Shown: positions 1 through 10,139 of the stretch, one piece after another
How positions within the stretch are numbered: the stretch's first letter is position 1
How the letters are laid out: the number at the start of each line of letters is the position of its first letter
Origin: Telopea speciosissima
Taxonomy: Eukaryota; Streptophyta; Magnoliopsida; Proteales; Proteaceae
Assembly: GCF_018873765.1 (NCBI RefSeq)
Contig: NC_057923.1
Location: 22,291,913 to 22,355,912 of the forward strand
Direction: 5' to 3'
Length of the DNA stretch: 64,000 nucleotides
Program-made: the position numbers and the translations under genes
The notes under the pieces: model-generated
What the model was told of the DNA's origin: nothing
Database searches by the model: none
Seen by the model: the letters and a program-made list of their open reading frames with translations, nothing else

Positions 1-304
1 TTTTCTACCCCTATACTGGCATTCCCTTATACATTGTACTCCACTAAGCCATGGGATTAGGCCTAGAAGATTAAAAAATTTGTATCCTGGGTCACCTCTC
101 CCTTAAAAGAAATGATTTTCAAAACTTTCCTCTCATTTTTTGAAAATCATTTTTATAAGCAATATGAAATGGTTTTTCTACCCCTACTGGCATTCCCCTG
201 CACATTGTACTCTCCTAAGCTGTGGGCTTAGGCCTAGAAGATTAAAAAATATGTATTCTAGGTCTAGACTCTGGATTATGGGTGACAAAATTTGGGTGTC
301 TACA
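1..304 (-). repeat. Truncated Tat/Ogre-type LTR end with internal duplication
   Basis: The segment ends with GGTGTCTACA at position 304. On the minus strand this reads TGTAGACACC, the start of the LTRs found in full at 7796-8997 and 22139-23331, so this is probably the outer end of a related LTR lying mostly outside the window. Inside it, about 95 bp starting at 1 is repeated at 173 (period 172), with the shared words 'ttctacccct' and 'ggcctagaagattaaaaaat'. No target-site duplication can be checked because the other end is missing. Confidence 0.6.
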
Positions 305-1124
305 ACATTCTATCTTCGGCTAGAGGTTTTTTTCTTGAAAAGTTGTCGACTAATGATCTCTTACACGGCATCCATTTCGTTTCGAGATGTAATCTCTAAT
401 GTGTCAATCGTCTTCTCATTTATTTCTTCATTGGACTTTCTTGTCCATGGTTTGGTTGGTACGTTGAATGCTTTGGTCTGCTAGGAGTTCTCCTCGTTCT
501 ACTTCAGTGTTGCTTCATAGGTGGAAAGGCAAGTCCAGAGTTACTTCTCTACTTGAAAAGGAACTTCAGACGTTTTGAGAACAAATGAAGATCTTCGCAT
601 ATTATTTTTAAAACTCTGTTGCATGACTTGAGGGACATCTAAGCTAATCTCAAGGGAGCCATTTCTAACTCAGCTGGCCTCTTATGTTCCAAAAGACTGG
701 GTCTTTCTGTCTTTCCTAGGCCCTCTCGCTAGATTTTGGAGAATTTATGGTATAGACCGGACTTGCATTGGGTGAAGATCAATATTGATGGCTGCTCTTT
801 GGAGAATTTGGGAAGAGCTGGAGTTGGTGGATCTTTTGGAGATCACATGGGAAATGTGATATTCTCCTTTAAATCATTTTTAGGTATTAAAACAAATTTT
901 GAAGCGCAATGTGCAGCTCTATTATTCGGTCTTCAAAAAGCCAAGGATATGAGGATTTCCAATATATGAATAATAGAATGTGACTCGATTGTAGTTGTAA
1001 TTCTCCTCTACAGGCTGGTTATCTCCCTTGGTTTAATGTGGTAGGATTGGTTGGCCTTGAAATCTTATTTGGTATCCGTGAGGTGGAAGATTTCTCACTG
1101 TTTCAGATAATCAAATTTGATTGC

Positions 1125-1277
1125 GGATTTTTTGGCCAAGGACGTAGAAAAATCTGGAGTCTCTTCAATTGACTAGGATTTTCTGGTCAAGGACACAAAA
1201 AAATCCAGAGTCTCTTCAATTCTCTCGGATTTTCTGGCCAGGGACGCAAAAAACTCTAGAGTCTCTTCGACTGTCTC
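1125..1277 (+). repeat. 51-bp tandem triplication in the LINE C-terminus
   Basis: Three back-to-back 51-bp copies occupy 1125-1175, 1176-1226 and 1227-1277. Each starts 'ggatttt(c/t)tgg(c/t)ca' and contains 'gagtctcttc'. The period is exactly 17 codons, so the tail of the LINE RNase H protein (like DFLxKDxxKSxVSS) was triplicated without a frame change. Confidence 0.85.
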
Positions 1278-1390
1278 GAATTTTCCTTCTTTTTTCAATG
1301 ATGAGATCAGGAGAGATATCCTAGGTCTTCCTAGATATTGTTTCCATTAATTTTTTGTGGTATCTATTAGAGAGAGTCTGGCTATGTTGA

Positions 1391-1693
1391 TAAGGGTGTC
1401 AAAACCTAGCCCCAATCGTTAAGACCAATCAAAATCGATCGCAAAAGTTTGGACCGAATTGAACTGATCATTATAAGATTGGTTTTGGACTGGGCTATGA
1501 TGGGACCGGCTGAAAATTCGATCGCACTTAACCGATAAATATCAAAATCAAAATCGCACCGTACCAAAATCAAAACCAAAACCGACCGAAAACCAATGTT
1601 TCTTAACGGTTTGATTTCGGTGTCATTCATTTTGAGACCAAAACCCATTCAATCGATTGAAAACCGATCCAAACCAACCGTTTGACACCCCTA
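1391..1693. mobile_element. hAT-type MITE inside LINE
   Basis: The left end TAAGGGTGTCAAAACC and the right end GGTTTGACACCCCTA (read inverted, TAGGGGTGTCAAACC) form terminal inverted repeats. The flanking 8-mers TATGTTGA (1383-1390) and CTTGTTGA (1694-1701) match at 6 of 8 positions, fitting an aged 8-bp hAT target-site duplication. The interior is rich in 'aaaaccgaccgaaaacc' words. There is no transposase. It sits in the 3' tail of the LINE fragment. Confidence 0.8.
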
Positions 1694-1850
1694 CTTGTTG
1701 ATGACAATGCCGAAGGTGGGGCCTAGTCTTCTCTTTTCTTGTTTCGTGCTAGCTTGGTTATCTCTGAGCTTTTCTTTGTATCTTTTTCTCTATTAGGATT
1801 GTGCTTGATTGCCACTACATCAAGCAAATTTGGTTAATTCATTTTTTTTT

Positions 1851-2950
1851 TTGTGTGTTGTATTCGCAACAATCTCATTGCTTTCGATGAAGAAGGGGTC
1901 TACCTTCTTCTATTTCTACATCTAGGAACCGACTTGTATCATTGATAATTTTGATACACACGTTTTTAGTTTTTACTACATTTCACCGTTTTCCCTATTA
2001 TAAATTTGGAAAAAAAAATGTTGTCTAGTGACCTATAGCTTGGTCAAACACAGCCCTATCGTCGTACAAAATGAAAAATCCCTCTTAATTGATGCAATTG
2101 ATCCTGAATTGATGTAGAGGCCACACCACTGGGCAATGTTCTTCTTCCTTTTAAATTTAAACACAATACATAAGTAGAGTGTTTTTTTATTTGATAACAA
2201 GAGAAAGAAAATATATTAGATAATAAACAGACTGTTTACATAAGTAAAGCTATTTTGTCTTTAAGGCAATTTTCTTCCTTTTAAATTGAAACACAAGACA
2301 CAATTAAGGCAATTTTGTTCCTTTTAAATCGAAACACAAGACACAATTAAGGCGATTTTGTCTACAGCTGTTGCTCTAATGAGAATATCAAAGTTGTGAC
2401 AGGTTCAATGTATATTTTTCAGCGAGGATCAAGTTATGACAACAAAAAAAAAAACTGATTTTCCAACATTAAAAAAAAAAAAATCCATGAAGGGTTGTTT
2501 CTTATGCATTGTCACAGGGCAGCGTGAGATGACGTCTCTGTCCCGGGATAAATACCAAGGTGTGCTCACCCATTGACCTAGACACTTTTATAGAAATCTC
2601 TTACCATTTTTTTTTTTTTTTTGATTATTACTATTTTTTCATTTCCATGTTTATCCTTTGCAAGCCAACGAAGAGCAAGCGAGACAAAATCAGACGAGTG
2701 GCTCAACCCTTTGATAAGCGCGTATTAACCGATTGCGCCCTTCTTTGGACAAATGTAGTGTAGGCCCGAGTTTGGAGTTGAGTCTACTAGTCCTGCCAAG
2801 AAGAAGAAGAAGAAGAAGAAGAAGAAGAAAAAAGGGTTTCAGTTCTGAGTCATCATCCATCAATTCATCATCAACAAAATACAAAAACGTTACTCCTCAA
2901 TCCTCATTCACATCCGCCTGAGCTGAAAGTTGGAAAAAGCAATAAATCCC
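1851..2950. other. Non-genic stretch with a 43-bp tandem repeat
   Basis: No gene is recognised. From 2261 a 43-bp unit (ttaaggcaattttcttcctt onward) repeats at 2304 and starts again at 2347, giving about 2.4 copies. Poly-A and poly-T runs and an AAG trinucleotide run near 2803-2831 make up most of the remainder. The region just upstream of 3100 is probably the distal promoter of the gene at 3243. Confidence 0.6.
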
Positions 2951-2973
2951 TTTTAATCTCTTTTTCTCTTTCT

Positions 2974-2978
<5 letters not shown>

Positions 2979-3012
<34 letters not shown>
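2979..3012 (+). repeat. (TC)n microsatellite in a promoter
   Basis: An almost pure TC dinucleotide run lies about 100 bp upstream of the TATA box. CT-rich tracts are common in plant core promoters and 5' leaders. Any effect on expression is inference. Confidence 0.85.
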
Positions 3013-3017
<5 letters not shown>

Positions 3018-3106
3018 ATGAGAATCAATCCAAAGCTTTTATACCCAACTTTACTTACGTATATACTGTACCTTCCTTCCCACGTTTCCCCCACCATTCC
3101 TTTCTT

Positions 3107-3113
3107 TATATAA
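3107..3113 (+). promoter_or_regulatory. TATA box
   Basis: TATATAA lies 130 bp upstream of the ATG at 3243. Transcription about 30 bp downstream would give a pyrimidine-rich leader ending in AAG repeats. It is the best TATA candidate for the serine/glycine-rich gene. Confidence 0.6.
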
Positions 3114-3242
3114 TCCTCAGAATTTCTCTTGCCCAACCTCACCCTTCTCTCATTTCTAACAATCTCCACAAGAAGAAGAAGAAGAAGAATATGTATATAT
3201 ATTAGAAGGAATTAAAGGCATCAGTTTCAATCAGAGGAAGAG

Positions 3243-3530
3243 ATGTGTCATCCAGGAGCCTTTCAAGGTCGACGCTTCGTATTGAAAGGTCCATTTATGC
3301 TGGAGATGGTGAGGGCGACCCAAGCTCCAACAATTGCAGTTCCTCGTGATGGTGGTGGTGGCGGCGGCGGCAGTGGCGGTGGTGGTGATGGTGGTGGTGG
3401 GAGTGCATCAGCAGGATCAGCATCACCGAATAAGCAGTGTGTTTGTTCTCCGACTGGGCATCCGGGCTCTTTCAGGTGTCGTCAACACCATGCGAAATAT
3501 GTGTGGGTTGGTCGAATAAGACGAAACTAA
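3243..3530 (+). CDS. Small glycine/serine-rich protein with CxCSPTxHxGSFRC motif
   Basis: This single-exon frame encodes 95 residues. A basic and hydrophobic N-terminus (1-35) is followed by a glycine tract (about 37-53), a short Ala/Ser linker and the C-terminal motif C66-V-C68-S-P-T-G-H-P-G-S-F-R-C79-R-Q-H-H. That motif is typical of a plant family annotated only as 'serine-rich protein-like'. Its biochemical function is not known to me; the Cys/His spacing suggests metal binding, but that is inference. No signal peptide or membrane segment is evident. The gene context supports it: a TATA box at 3107, a CT-rich leader and an AATAAA signal 155 bp after the stop. A paralogue with the same motif lies on the other strand at 62530-62871. 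The glycine tract is coded by GGN repeats and may vary in length between individuals. Confidence 0.8.
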   Translation: MCHPGAFQGRRFVLKGPFMLEMVRATQAPTIAVPRDGGGGGGGSGGGGDGGGGSASAGSASPNKQCVCSPTGHPGSFRCRQHHAKYVWVGRIRRN

Positions 3531-3684
3531 CCCTACTGCAACTTCAAATGTTTCATCATCTGATCAGTGCTGAGAATGTATAATTAAAGCTGTTGTTCTG
3601 TTCAATGGATGATGATGAAGATCATATAAGTCTCTCCCCTCTCCATATTTCCTGTATATATTTGATGATGGGGTTTCAACTTTG

Positions 3685-3690
3685 AATAAA
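3685..3690 (+). terminator. Poly(A) signal AATAAA
   Basis: AATAAA lies 155 bp downstream of the stop codon at 3528-3530, a normal distance for a plant 3' UTR. Confidence 0.6.
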
Positions 3691-3844
3691 ATTATCAAAA
3701 TCTTTTATCCTTTGAAGCTCGATTTCTAGAATTGGAAACCCAAGATTATATCTGCCACGATTTTCTCTTTCCAACTAGATTTTACAAATGAAATCACTTC
3801 AAAATTTAATAATTATTGGCCAATCTCTTCTCTCTCTCTCAGCG

Positions 3845-4010
3845 GAGAGAGTACGAGAATGATTCTCTTACGGCCTGAGCCGCACACATTTGGCTCAGGT
3901 TTACGTACCAGAATGGCTTGCCCAAACCCGCAAGCCATCCACATGGAGCTGCAAGCATACAAGAATGATTCTAGTACGAAAACCTGAGCCGGCCTCTTTT
4001 GGGACTTGGG
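3845..4010. repeat. Small imperfect palindrome, MITE-like
   Basis: 'ggctcaggtttacgtacc' at about 3892 and 'agtacgaaaacctgagcc' at about 3975 are inverted copies, and 'gaatgatt' words occur on both sides. No clear target-site duplication was found. It lies 150 bp beyond the poly(A) signal of the first gene, so it may affect the 3' end of that gene. Confidence 0.5.
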
Positions 4011-4660
4011 ATCCGGGAGGAGATTCCTGGTGTGATTCTTTGTGTGACTTAGGTACTTTTCTCCCTTTTCTTCGAATCATATGATGGTGCTAACGTTGTT
4101 GTAATGATAAAGATTTTCTTTTTAAAGAAAAGGGTGAGGGTTCTCTAGGTAAGCAAACAGGTATTTTTCACCCTCTCACATTAGCGGACCTAAAGAACGG
4201 GGCTTCATGCTCTTTCTGTTTGTGTGAGAGGATGCCGGGGGAGAGAAGGGAATACATTGAGGTTATTGCGCATTCTGTAGCTCTGCAAAGATCAGGAAAG
4301 GGCCTGACTAGTAAGCGTTTCGAGACTGAAGTCTGATAGAAATAGATAATTAGTAGTTCCATCATTTAATTTGAATTAGGCTTCTAAGCCCTCATTCCAT
4401 TGCGACTTGAGATTCATTCTTCTCCTTGGGATGTGGGATCAGAGTTCGGTATATACTTTTGAAAGAGATCTCATTTTGATTGAGTCTAGCTAGCAAGCCT
4501 AAAATCCAGGCCCCCTATGATGCGTAGAATGATGAGAATTGGGAAACTCAATACAACTCAAACATTGACATCAGATCGAAAGGGCAAAGCGCGGAAAGAC
4601 TTTCAACTACGTTGTCAATTTCTTTTTTTTTTTTTTTTTTTTCGAGCTTTCGGACTTCTA
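4011..4660. other. Non-genic stretch
   Basis: No gene or clear repeat is recognised apart from a 22-base T run at 4621-4642, which lies next to the GGT-tract repeat starting at 4668. Open frames here lack codon bias and recognisable domains. Confidence 0.5.
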
Positions 4661-4667
4661 CAAATGG

Positions 4668-5205
4668 ATATTGTGTTGGGAGGCGGTGGTGATGGTGGCA
4701 GTGGTGGTTGTAGCGGAGAAGATGATGGTGGCGGTGACGGTGGTAGCAGTGGTGGTCCTGGCGATCCAACCATTCGTCAAATAAGCAGTGGGGTGTTTTA
4801 GTTAGTTTGACCTCTCATTTGTTCCCATCCAATTTTTTTTGTGTCTGACCATGCATGGCGTACACCTTCAAGTATAATAAGAAGATATTATGCAAATCTC
4901 TGTCTACGAGGAAGCGCTTTTTTTGGTAGAATGGTGAAGCGTTACATTTTTTTTCCGTAGTGCAATGAAGCGTTACTTGGTTATTGTGAAAATCAGTAAA
5001 TAAGGGCCTGCATGGTAATACTTCTGTTTCTAGGTCAAGTTTCTATTTCATAAATGATTTTTTGTAAATTTGTTTCTGTACCAAATTTATGGACAAAAGA
5101 ACGTGTTTGGTAACGCAATAGTAATTTCTATTTCTGAGCCAGAAAAGAAACAAAATTGTGTTTGTTATGCACACTCAAATTCTGTTTCTAGAACTTTGTT
5201 GATCC
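4668..5205 (+). repeat. Dispersed single monomer of the GGT-tract repeat
   Basis: A GGN-rich tract (about 4678-4760) is followed by the same conserved body as the array at 29170-38768: 'cagtggggtgttttag', 'tttgacctctcatttgttcc', 'ctgaccatgcatgg', 'ataataagaagata', 'gaagcgttac' and 'cgtttggtaacgcaatag'. It ends near 'tttctagaac'. It is a lone copy 24 kb from the array and is not coding; predicted poly-Gly or poly-His frames across it are artefacts. Confidence 0.85.
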
Positions 5206-6120
5206 TAGGTTGACATTGAGAGGGGGGTGAATTAGTGTACACAAAATTTTCAAATCCAAACTTTAATTTCCAACACTGCCTGCACTCACAGAGATGTCTT
5301 CAAGCAAACCCAATTTTACCAACCAATCACAACACACATGTACGTCCACCTCGCAACCACTGTGTGACCAGGTCTAGCAGACAATGCACCCCATTCTGTA
5401 GATCAAACACACTCCAATATATGCAATGGAAAGTAAAGCAGATACAAGACACCAAATTTATGTGGTTCAGACAAACTACCTACGTCCATAGAACAATACC
5501 CTACCCTGGGTTTCGTATATTGCTCAATATGCTACTCAATGTTTTTAACTGCAAGAATAGCCCAGGAACTCCAATCCTGCTTCAATTTGAGCTGCAACTC
5601 AGATGAGGGAAACAATCCCAAACCCTAGACAAGCCCCAACTTGCTAGGTTCATTTCTTTATATAAAATTAAAAGGGATTTTTTTAGTTGCAGAATACCTC
5701 TACTCTTGTATTCCCGCCGTTGACCAATTGCTTGATGTGCACTTGCAACCTTGAACGCACTCAAACAATGTATTCAATCTCCTCAAATATGCAAAACCTT
5801 CAACACCATGAAAAAGAATTTTTCAACTCTGAAATACCTCTCCTTGGGTATTCCCGCGCTCCACTGTATCTCTGACGCACGGTCAATACATTGCACACAT
5901 CCCCATGTGCATACAAATCAAGAAACTTGCCAAAATATATCTTCTATGCAAAATCGTGCCCTAAAGAAGCTTTCTTAATGTTTTTTTTAACTCTTCAGGA
6001 AGATAGGTCTCCTTGTTGTGAACGTGCAACAGTTCGTGGAACTAAATTCCAATCTAAAACTAGGGAGATATCCCTGTTTTACTAAAACCCAGCAATATGG
6101 GGGCATTTTGATCATTTTGG
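5206..6120. repeat. LTR-like interspersed repeat of uncertain class
   Basis: The phrases 'gagaggggggtgaattag', 'tatgtggttcagacaaac' and 'ctacgtccatag' are typical of high-copy plant LTR sequences. Inside, two related segments read 'gaatacctctactcttg' (about 5692) and 'gaaatacctctccttgg' (about 5831), each followed by 'tattcccgc'. Boundaries and a partner LTR are not visible, so class and ends are open. Confidence 0.45.
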
Positions 6121-6732
6121 GAATTTTCGTGACAGTTCATACTTCACTGGCGACGGCATGAGTGTTCCGCACATCACGACATAGTGCTGTTCATATGCTG
6201 GTCGTTAGATCTCCTTTCTAAAACACAAGTGCATTTTTTTTTTATGAAAGTGTAATCACACAAACCACACACCAATCCCAAAAGGTTAACCGACTTTTAG
6301 GACCGTGGAACGCAAGTGCATTTTTATCCTTCAGATCTGGAATCTTAGATCTCAAGCAATGAGGGTTTAATAGAGTCCAAGCATTTAGAATGGGTTGTGG
6401 TGTACGATATACCAAGCTACACAGTAATATGGATCACAAAGGTGCACAACATAGTGAATGAGATCCACTTAAAGAGAATACTTTCTGTAGGTGCACCGTA
6501 CACACATAACACCATATAAGCTGTTTCATTCAATGTATCGTAGTATAGAAATTCTCCATAGGCCTGTCAAATGAACTCTCTCGCGATGGTATGTTCACTG
6601 TCCCCCAACCTTAGTGCCTTTACAAAATCCGTTCAAATGGAATCTTCTAATCTGGGCCATCTATTTATGATATGGTATGTGCTAAAAAAATGAAAATCAG
6701 TCCTCCCGATCTACCAGAGCTCACGAAACGGA
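6121..6732. other. Non-genic stretch
   Basis: Nothing coding is recognised. The sequence is AT-rich with no detectable tandem structure. Confidence 0.4.
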
Positions 6733-7250
6733 ATCTTGCTTAGGGTGCAACAGGTCGGGTAGGGCCGGGCTTTTTAAAACTCTAGCCCAAGGTCCAGCCG
6801 GACCATGACTCAGGGCCTAGAAAATCCAGCCCTGACCTGCCCTCGGGGTCGGGCCGGGCTGACCCTGATTGGCCCTGATCATGGAGTGGAGGAAGGGAGA
6901 GATGCACAGACTGGACTGAGTTGGGCTAGTTTGGAGAGAAAATTATCAATTTTACATAAAATAACACTATAAAAATATATTACCACTTATTATCTAAATT
7001 TATGATATATTACATAACAAAACATGTGTGACATTTAAAGTTTATAATATATATAGTACATTAAAATATATTTTATAGTATAACTTAAAACAGGGTGGAG
7101 CTGGGCTCAATTCGATGCCTGAGCCCTGGCCCAACCCGACACTAATTTAAGGCCAAAAATTTCCAGCCTTGACCTGCCCTCGGGGCATGTGTCTCAACCC
7201 AGGCCCTGTTCAGGCTCAGGGCGGGTTCGGGTCGACAGGTTCTGGCCATT
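6733..7250. mobile_element. hAT-like non-autonomous repeat with GGCC-rich ends
   Basis: The left side (from 'tagggtgcaacaggtcggg') and right side ('ctcagggcgggttcgggtcg') are rich in CGGGC/GCCCG words and flank an AT-rich core at about 6950-7080. This resembles the hAT element at 50314-51035. A clean target-site duplication was not found because a Tekay-like LTR starts immediately beyond it, so the class is tentative. Confidence 0.4.
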
Positions 7251-7289
7251 AAGTGTTATACCCGCACCCGAGATCCTAATCAATTATTT

Positions 7290-7560
7290 TTATCCGTGTG
7301 ACTTGTAGATGGTGTTGCCATGTATGCTGGTGAGCTATTCTCGATGGTGGTCAAGCCCAACTACAAGATCATTGATTTTAGCACGGGTTTGCCTGTTGTG
7401 GAAAGATTCCTCAACCGTGAGTGGGGGAAATTCGTAGATGATAACTTCACCGACTATCCTCCTAGCACAAGTCCTAGGAGCGAGGCGTACCAAAAGGCAC
7501 ACCCTATGTCATGCCATATCGACACTTTGTCTTTGATGAGGTTAGCATTGAAGTGAGAAA
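7290..7560 (+). pseudogene. Unrecognised coding-like fragment inside an LTR
   Basis: An open stretch of 78 codons from 7320 (AGELFSMVVKPNYKIIDFST at its start) has a normal amino-acid mix, unlike the low-complexity frames around it. It lies in the first piece of the interrupted Tekay-like LTR, and I see no equivalent in the inner LTR at 23901-26975. I do not recognise the protein. It could be a host gene fragment picked up by the LTR lineage or a chance open frame. No start context, intron signals or poly(A) signal support a live gene. Confidence 0.35.
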
Positions 7561-7795
7561 GCTCTTCGGGATCATAAAGGACACACCGTGATGGCTGAGG
7601 GGTAAGATACTAACCCTTATTTATTGCTTGTTAATGCCCTCCTGGAGTCCTTAAAGTGCGGGCCAAATTTGGACCTTTTTGGAGGGTTAAAAGTCCTCTT
7701 CCTAACATCGGATGGAAGGATGGATGCAAAGTTACTGGTTGCAGCCATGCTTGAATCCGATGGTGTTGTCAAGCCTCTTTTGATTGAAACCATGT

Positions 7796-8997
7796 TGTGA
7801 GTACCGTGGTCCTCATCGTGATGGGGTTTCCGCAGCCTCGTTGGCGACCAATGATTAGTATGGATAATATTGTCAATGTACGAAAATGAAATCAGGGATT
7901 GGGGTCATACATTAAAATATACAAAAATGATGTGAAGTCGCTACCTAAGGTTAGGGCCTAGGACCTGTTAAGTGTAGCCCGACCCATTGTGAACGGAGTC
8001 GGGCTGCGTGACTCCATATGGTTCGACCAGAAGTTTTGGGTAAGGGGTCAGGTTACGAGTGTGGGAAGGTGTTAGGCACCCACCTCACCCGGCCGAAATC
8101 GGTCTCTCTGTTGTAGATGCTACTAAATGACGAATATTCTCTCTCTTTTATTGCGAGGAAATATTATACGCTACATTATGACATTATGAACTACATTATA
8201 TTTACAAAATGTACATTAAAATGATAACACACTGAAGAATTACATTGAATCGATAAAAATGCAGTAATTATACCTATATGGGGTTATTCCCTTGGCTTAG
8301 GGGAGACGGACAAATGGGCCGACGTTGACTTCTTTTGACAAAATAACGGCTCTTTAAAGTAGCTTGGTGGTAGGCAAACGAACAGAATAACGTCTGTAAT
8401 GGGGGGTTTCGCTTGTTATCCGTGCACTAACGGGATAACAAACTCTAAGAACGGGGATCGCTCTATTATCGAACGAGTAATCGAAGGATCTACCCACGCT
8501 TGAAGACCTCACTTACTTAAGCACTCTTAAGAGAGAAAATCGGGAGAAAGAGGGGAAATAGGGGTGAAAACCGCACCTGGAGGGTCTCCCCTACCCGGAA
8601 GCTGTGTTTTAGGGGGAGGGGAACCCTCTTATTTATAGGGGGGGTGCCCCCCAGCCTGGGCCAGGGAGCATGTCCACCCCGCCGTGGAGGACAAAACCAC
8701 GACACCGTGGACGACGTCATTGGGCTGACGCCAAAAGTGGTCCCGACGGCATGGAAAAGTACATCCTAGCTGTGGGACCCCTTCACAGTGTCGTGGGACA
8801 CTGTCCACGGCGCCGTGGACAGTGTATTCCCTCTCATTTCATTTTTTGGGCCTAAATGGGCCATTTTTGGGTTCCAAAAGGTTTTTGGGCTTATGGGTTA
8901 GGTAATTTGGGGTCCAGAAAGGGGGAAAGCGCTCCGCCCAACATCCGTGTCCTGTTATCATCCTCGCCAAGGGTGGTGACAAAAATTGGTGTCTACA
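7796..8997 (-). repeat. 3' LTR of the Tat/Ogre-like element
   Basis: This 1,202-bp copy starts TGTGAGTACC and ends GGTGTCTACA on the plus strand. It matches the partner at 22139-23331 almost throughout, apart from scattered substitutions and short indels, for example near 8365 where about 13 bp are absent from the partner. Confidence 0.93.
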
Positions 8998-9011
8998 GTT
9001 TGCCCCTCTTT
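8998..9011 (-). other. Polypurine tract
   Basis: The minus strand reads AAAGAGGGGCAAAC directly before the LTR start TGTAGACACC. A purine run next to the 3' LTR primes plus-strand DNA synthesis in LTR retrotransposons, and this fixes the element's orientation as minus. Confidence 0.85.
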
Positions 9012-9094
9012 GGCCGAGGCCTGTGCCAACAGCCGAAGGGTAAAGACAAAAGACCTACTAATTTTGTCACCAAGAGCATGTATTACTGACGCTT

Positions 9095-9310
9095 TGGTCA
9101 AAGGCGGCAGAGTTGCTAAAATAGACGGTTAATCACGATGAAATCCTTCGATAAGCTTCAAAAGAAAAACTCGGGAAAAACCAAATCTTTATTATGTGAG
9201 GGTAACATGGTACCCCTCAACCGGAGTTGCCAAACAAGCGGTTAATAGCGATGAAATCTATCGATAACCCTTAAAAGAAAAAAAAATTTGGGAATAACCA
9301 AATCTTCATG
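9095..9310. repeat. Tandem repeat A in the element's 3' region
   Basis: Two diverged copies (about 9095-9190 and 9220-9310) share 'gttgc.aaa', 'cggttaat.gcgatgaaatc' and 'aaccaaatctt'. The period is about 125 bp. Confidence 0.7.
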
Positions 9311-9344
9311 ACAATATCGATCATTCGGAAACTCAAAGTAACTT

Positions 9345-9605
9345 CTTTTCGCACTCTATTATCGGGTGACCCATCTGGTCACATGTCTAAGAGTAACGGT
9401 CTTCATTCCGCACTCTATTATCGGGTGACCCATCCAGTCACACGTCTAAGAGTAACGGTCTTCATTCTGTCATTCTGCGCTCTATTATTGGGTGACCCAT
9501 CCAGTCACACGTCTAAGAGTAACGGTCTTCATTTTGTCATTCGACACTCTATTATCGGGTGACCCATCTGATCACACGTCTAAGAGTAACGGTCTTCATT
9601 CTGGC
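9345..9605. repeat. Tandem repeat B, four copies of 65-80 bp
   Basis: Each copy contains 'cactctattatcgggtgacc', 'catc(c/t)(a/g)gtcaca' and 'gtctaagagtaacggtcttc'. Copies differ by a few substitutions and by an inserted 'tgtcattc'. The open frame across it is a by-product of the period. Confidence 0.9.
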
Positions 9606-9829
9606 AAGTGACTTTTCAATTTTTTACCTGAGAGTAATAATTGACCAGAATGTTCAGGAATCAAAGATTCAGATGGTCATGAATCTTTTGCTAAGTTTTG
9701 AAGAATCATCCGTTAAATCTTGAAGAAGATTCAGATGGGTTGGCATCCTTCGCTAAACCTAGAAAAAAGGTTTAGACGAGCTAAAAGTTAATGAGGAAAT
9801 GACTTCACTTAATCGATAGAGAATACATG

Positions 9830-10055
9830 AAGATGATATGGCACCGCTTGAACAAAAATCAAGTTTTGAGGATAATGCGGCACCGCTCAACTGAGAATCA
9901 AGTTTTGAGGGTGATACGACACTGCTCGATCGAGAATCAAGTTTTGAGGGTGATGTGGCACTGCTCAATCAAGAATCAAGTTTTGAGGGTGACACAGCAC
10001 TGCTCGACCGAGAATCAAGTTTTGAGGGTGATAAGGCACCGCTCGACAGAGAATC
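9830..10055. repeat. Tandem repeat C, about 39-bp unit, five to six copies
   Basis: The unit contains 'gaatcaagttttgagggtga' followed by a variable 'tacgacactgctcgatc' part. Thirty-nine is a multiple of three, so frames stay open on both strands with 13-residue repeats; nothing suggests that this peptide is made. Confidence 0.9.
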
Positions 10056-10139
10056 ATTCATGTGTTGGAGGAGCACGATCGATTATTTCATTGGGATATA
10101 GATAAATAATTGCCCCATGGTGGAATGAAAATCATATTA

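Larger units (their letters stand above)
305..1850 (+). mobile_element. 5'-truncated LINE: linker and RNase H end, decayed
   Basis: This is the 3' part of a plant L1-like LINE. The conceptual translation around 736-969 is an RNase H domain of the RVT_3 type, with a W..PDLHWVKINIDG start followed by a Gly/Ala-rich GRAGVGGSFGDHMGN stretch and a TNFEAQCAALLFGL helix. Further on, the tail reads like ADFLAKDVEKSGVSS. Stops and frame changes are frequent, so it is a pseudogene. The tail is interrupted by a hAT MITE at 1391-1693. Downstream the sequence 'gatgacaatgccgaaggtg' matches the equivalent place in the LINE at 34788-38022 ('gatggcattgccgaaggtg'). The right boundary is approximate. Endonuclease and reverse transcriptase are absent. 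Confidence 0.7.

Noticed and set aside
9827-10105. 92-codon frame with 13-residue repeats
   Set aside because: The 39-bp tandem period keeps it open. It lies in the non-coding 3' region of an element whose genes are on the other strand.
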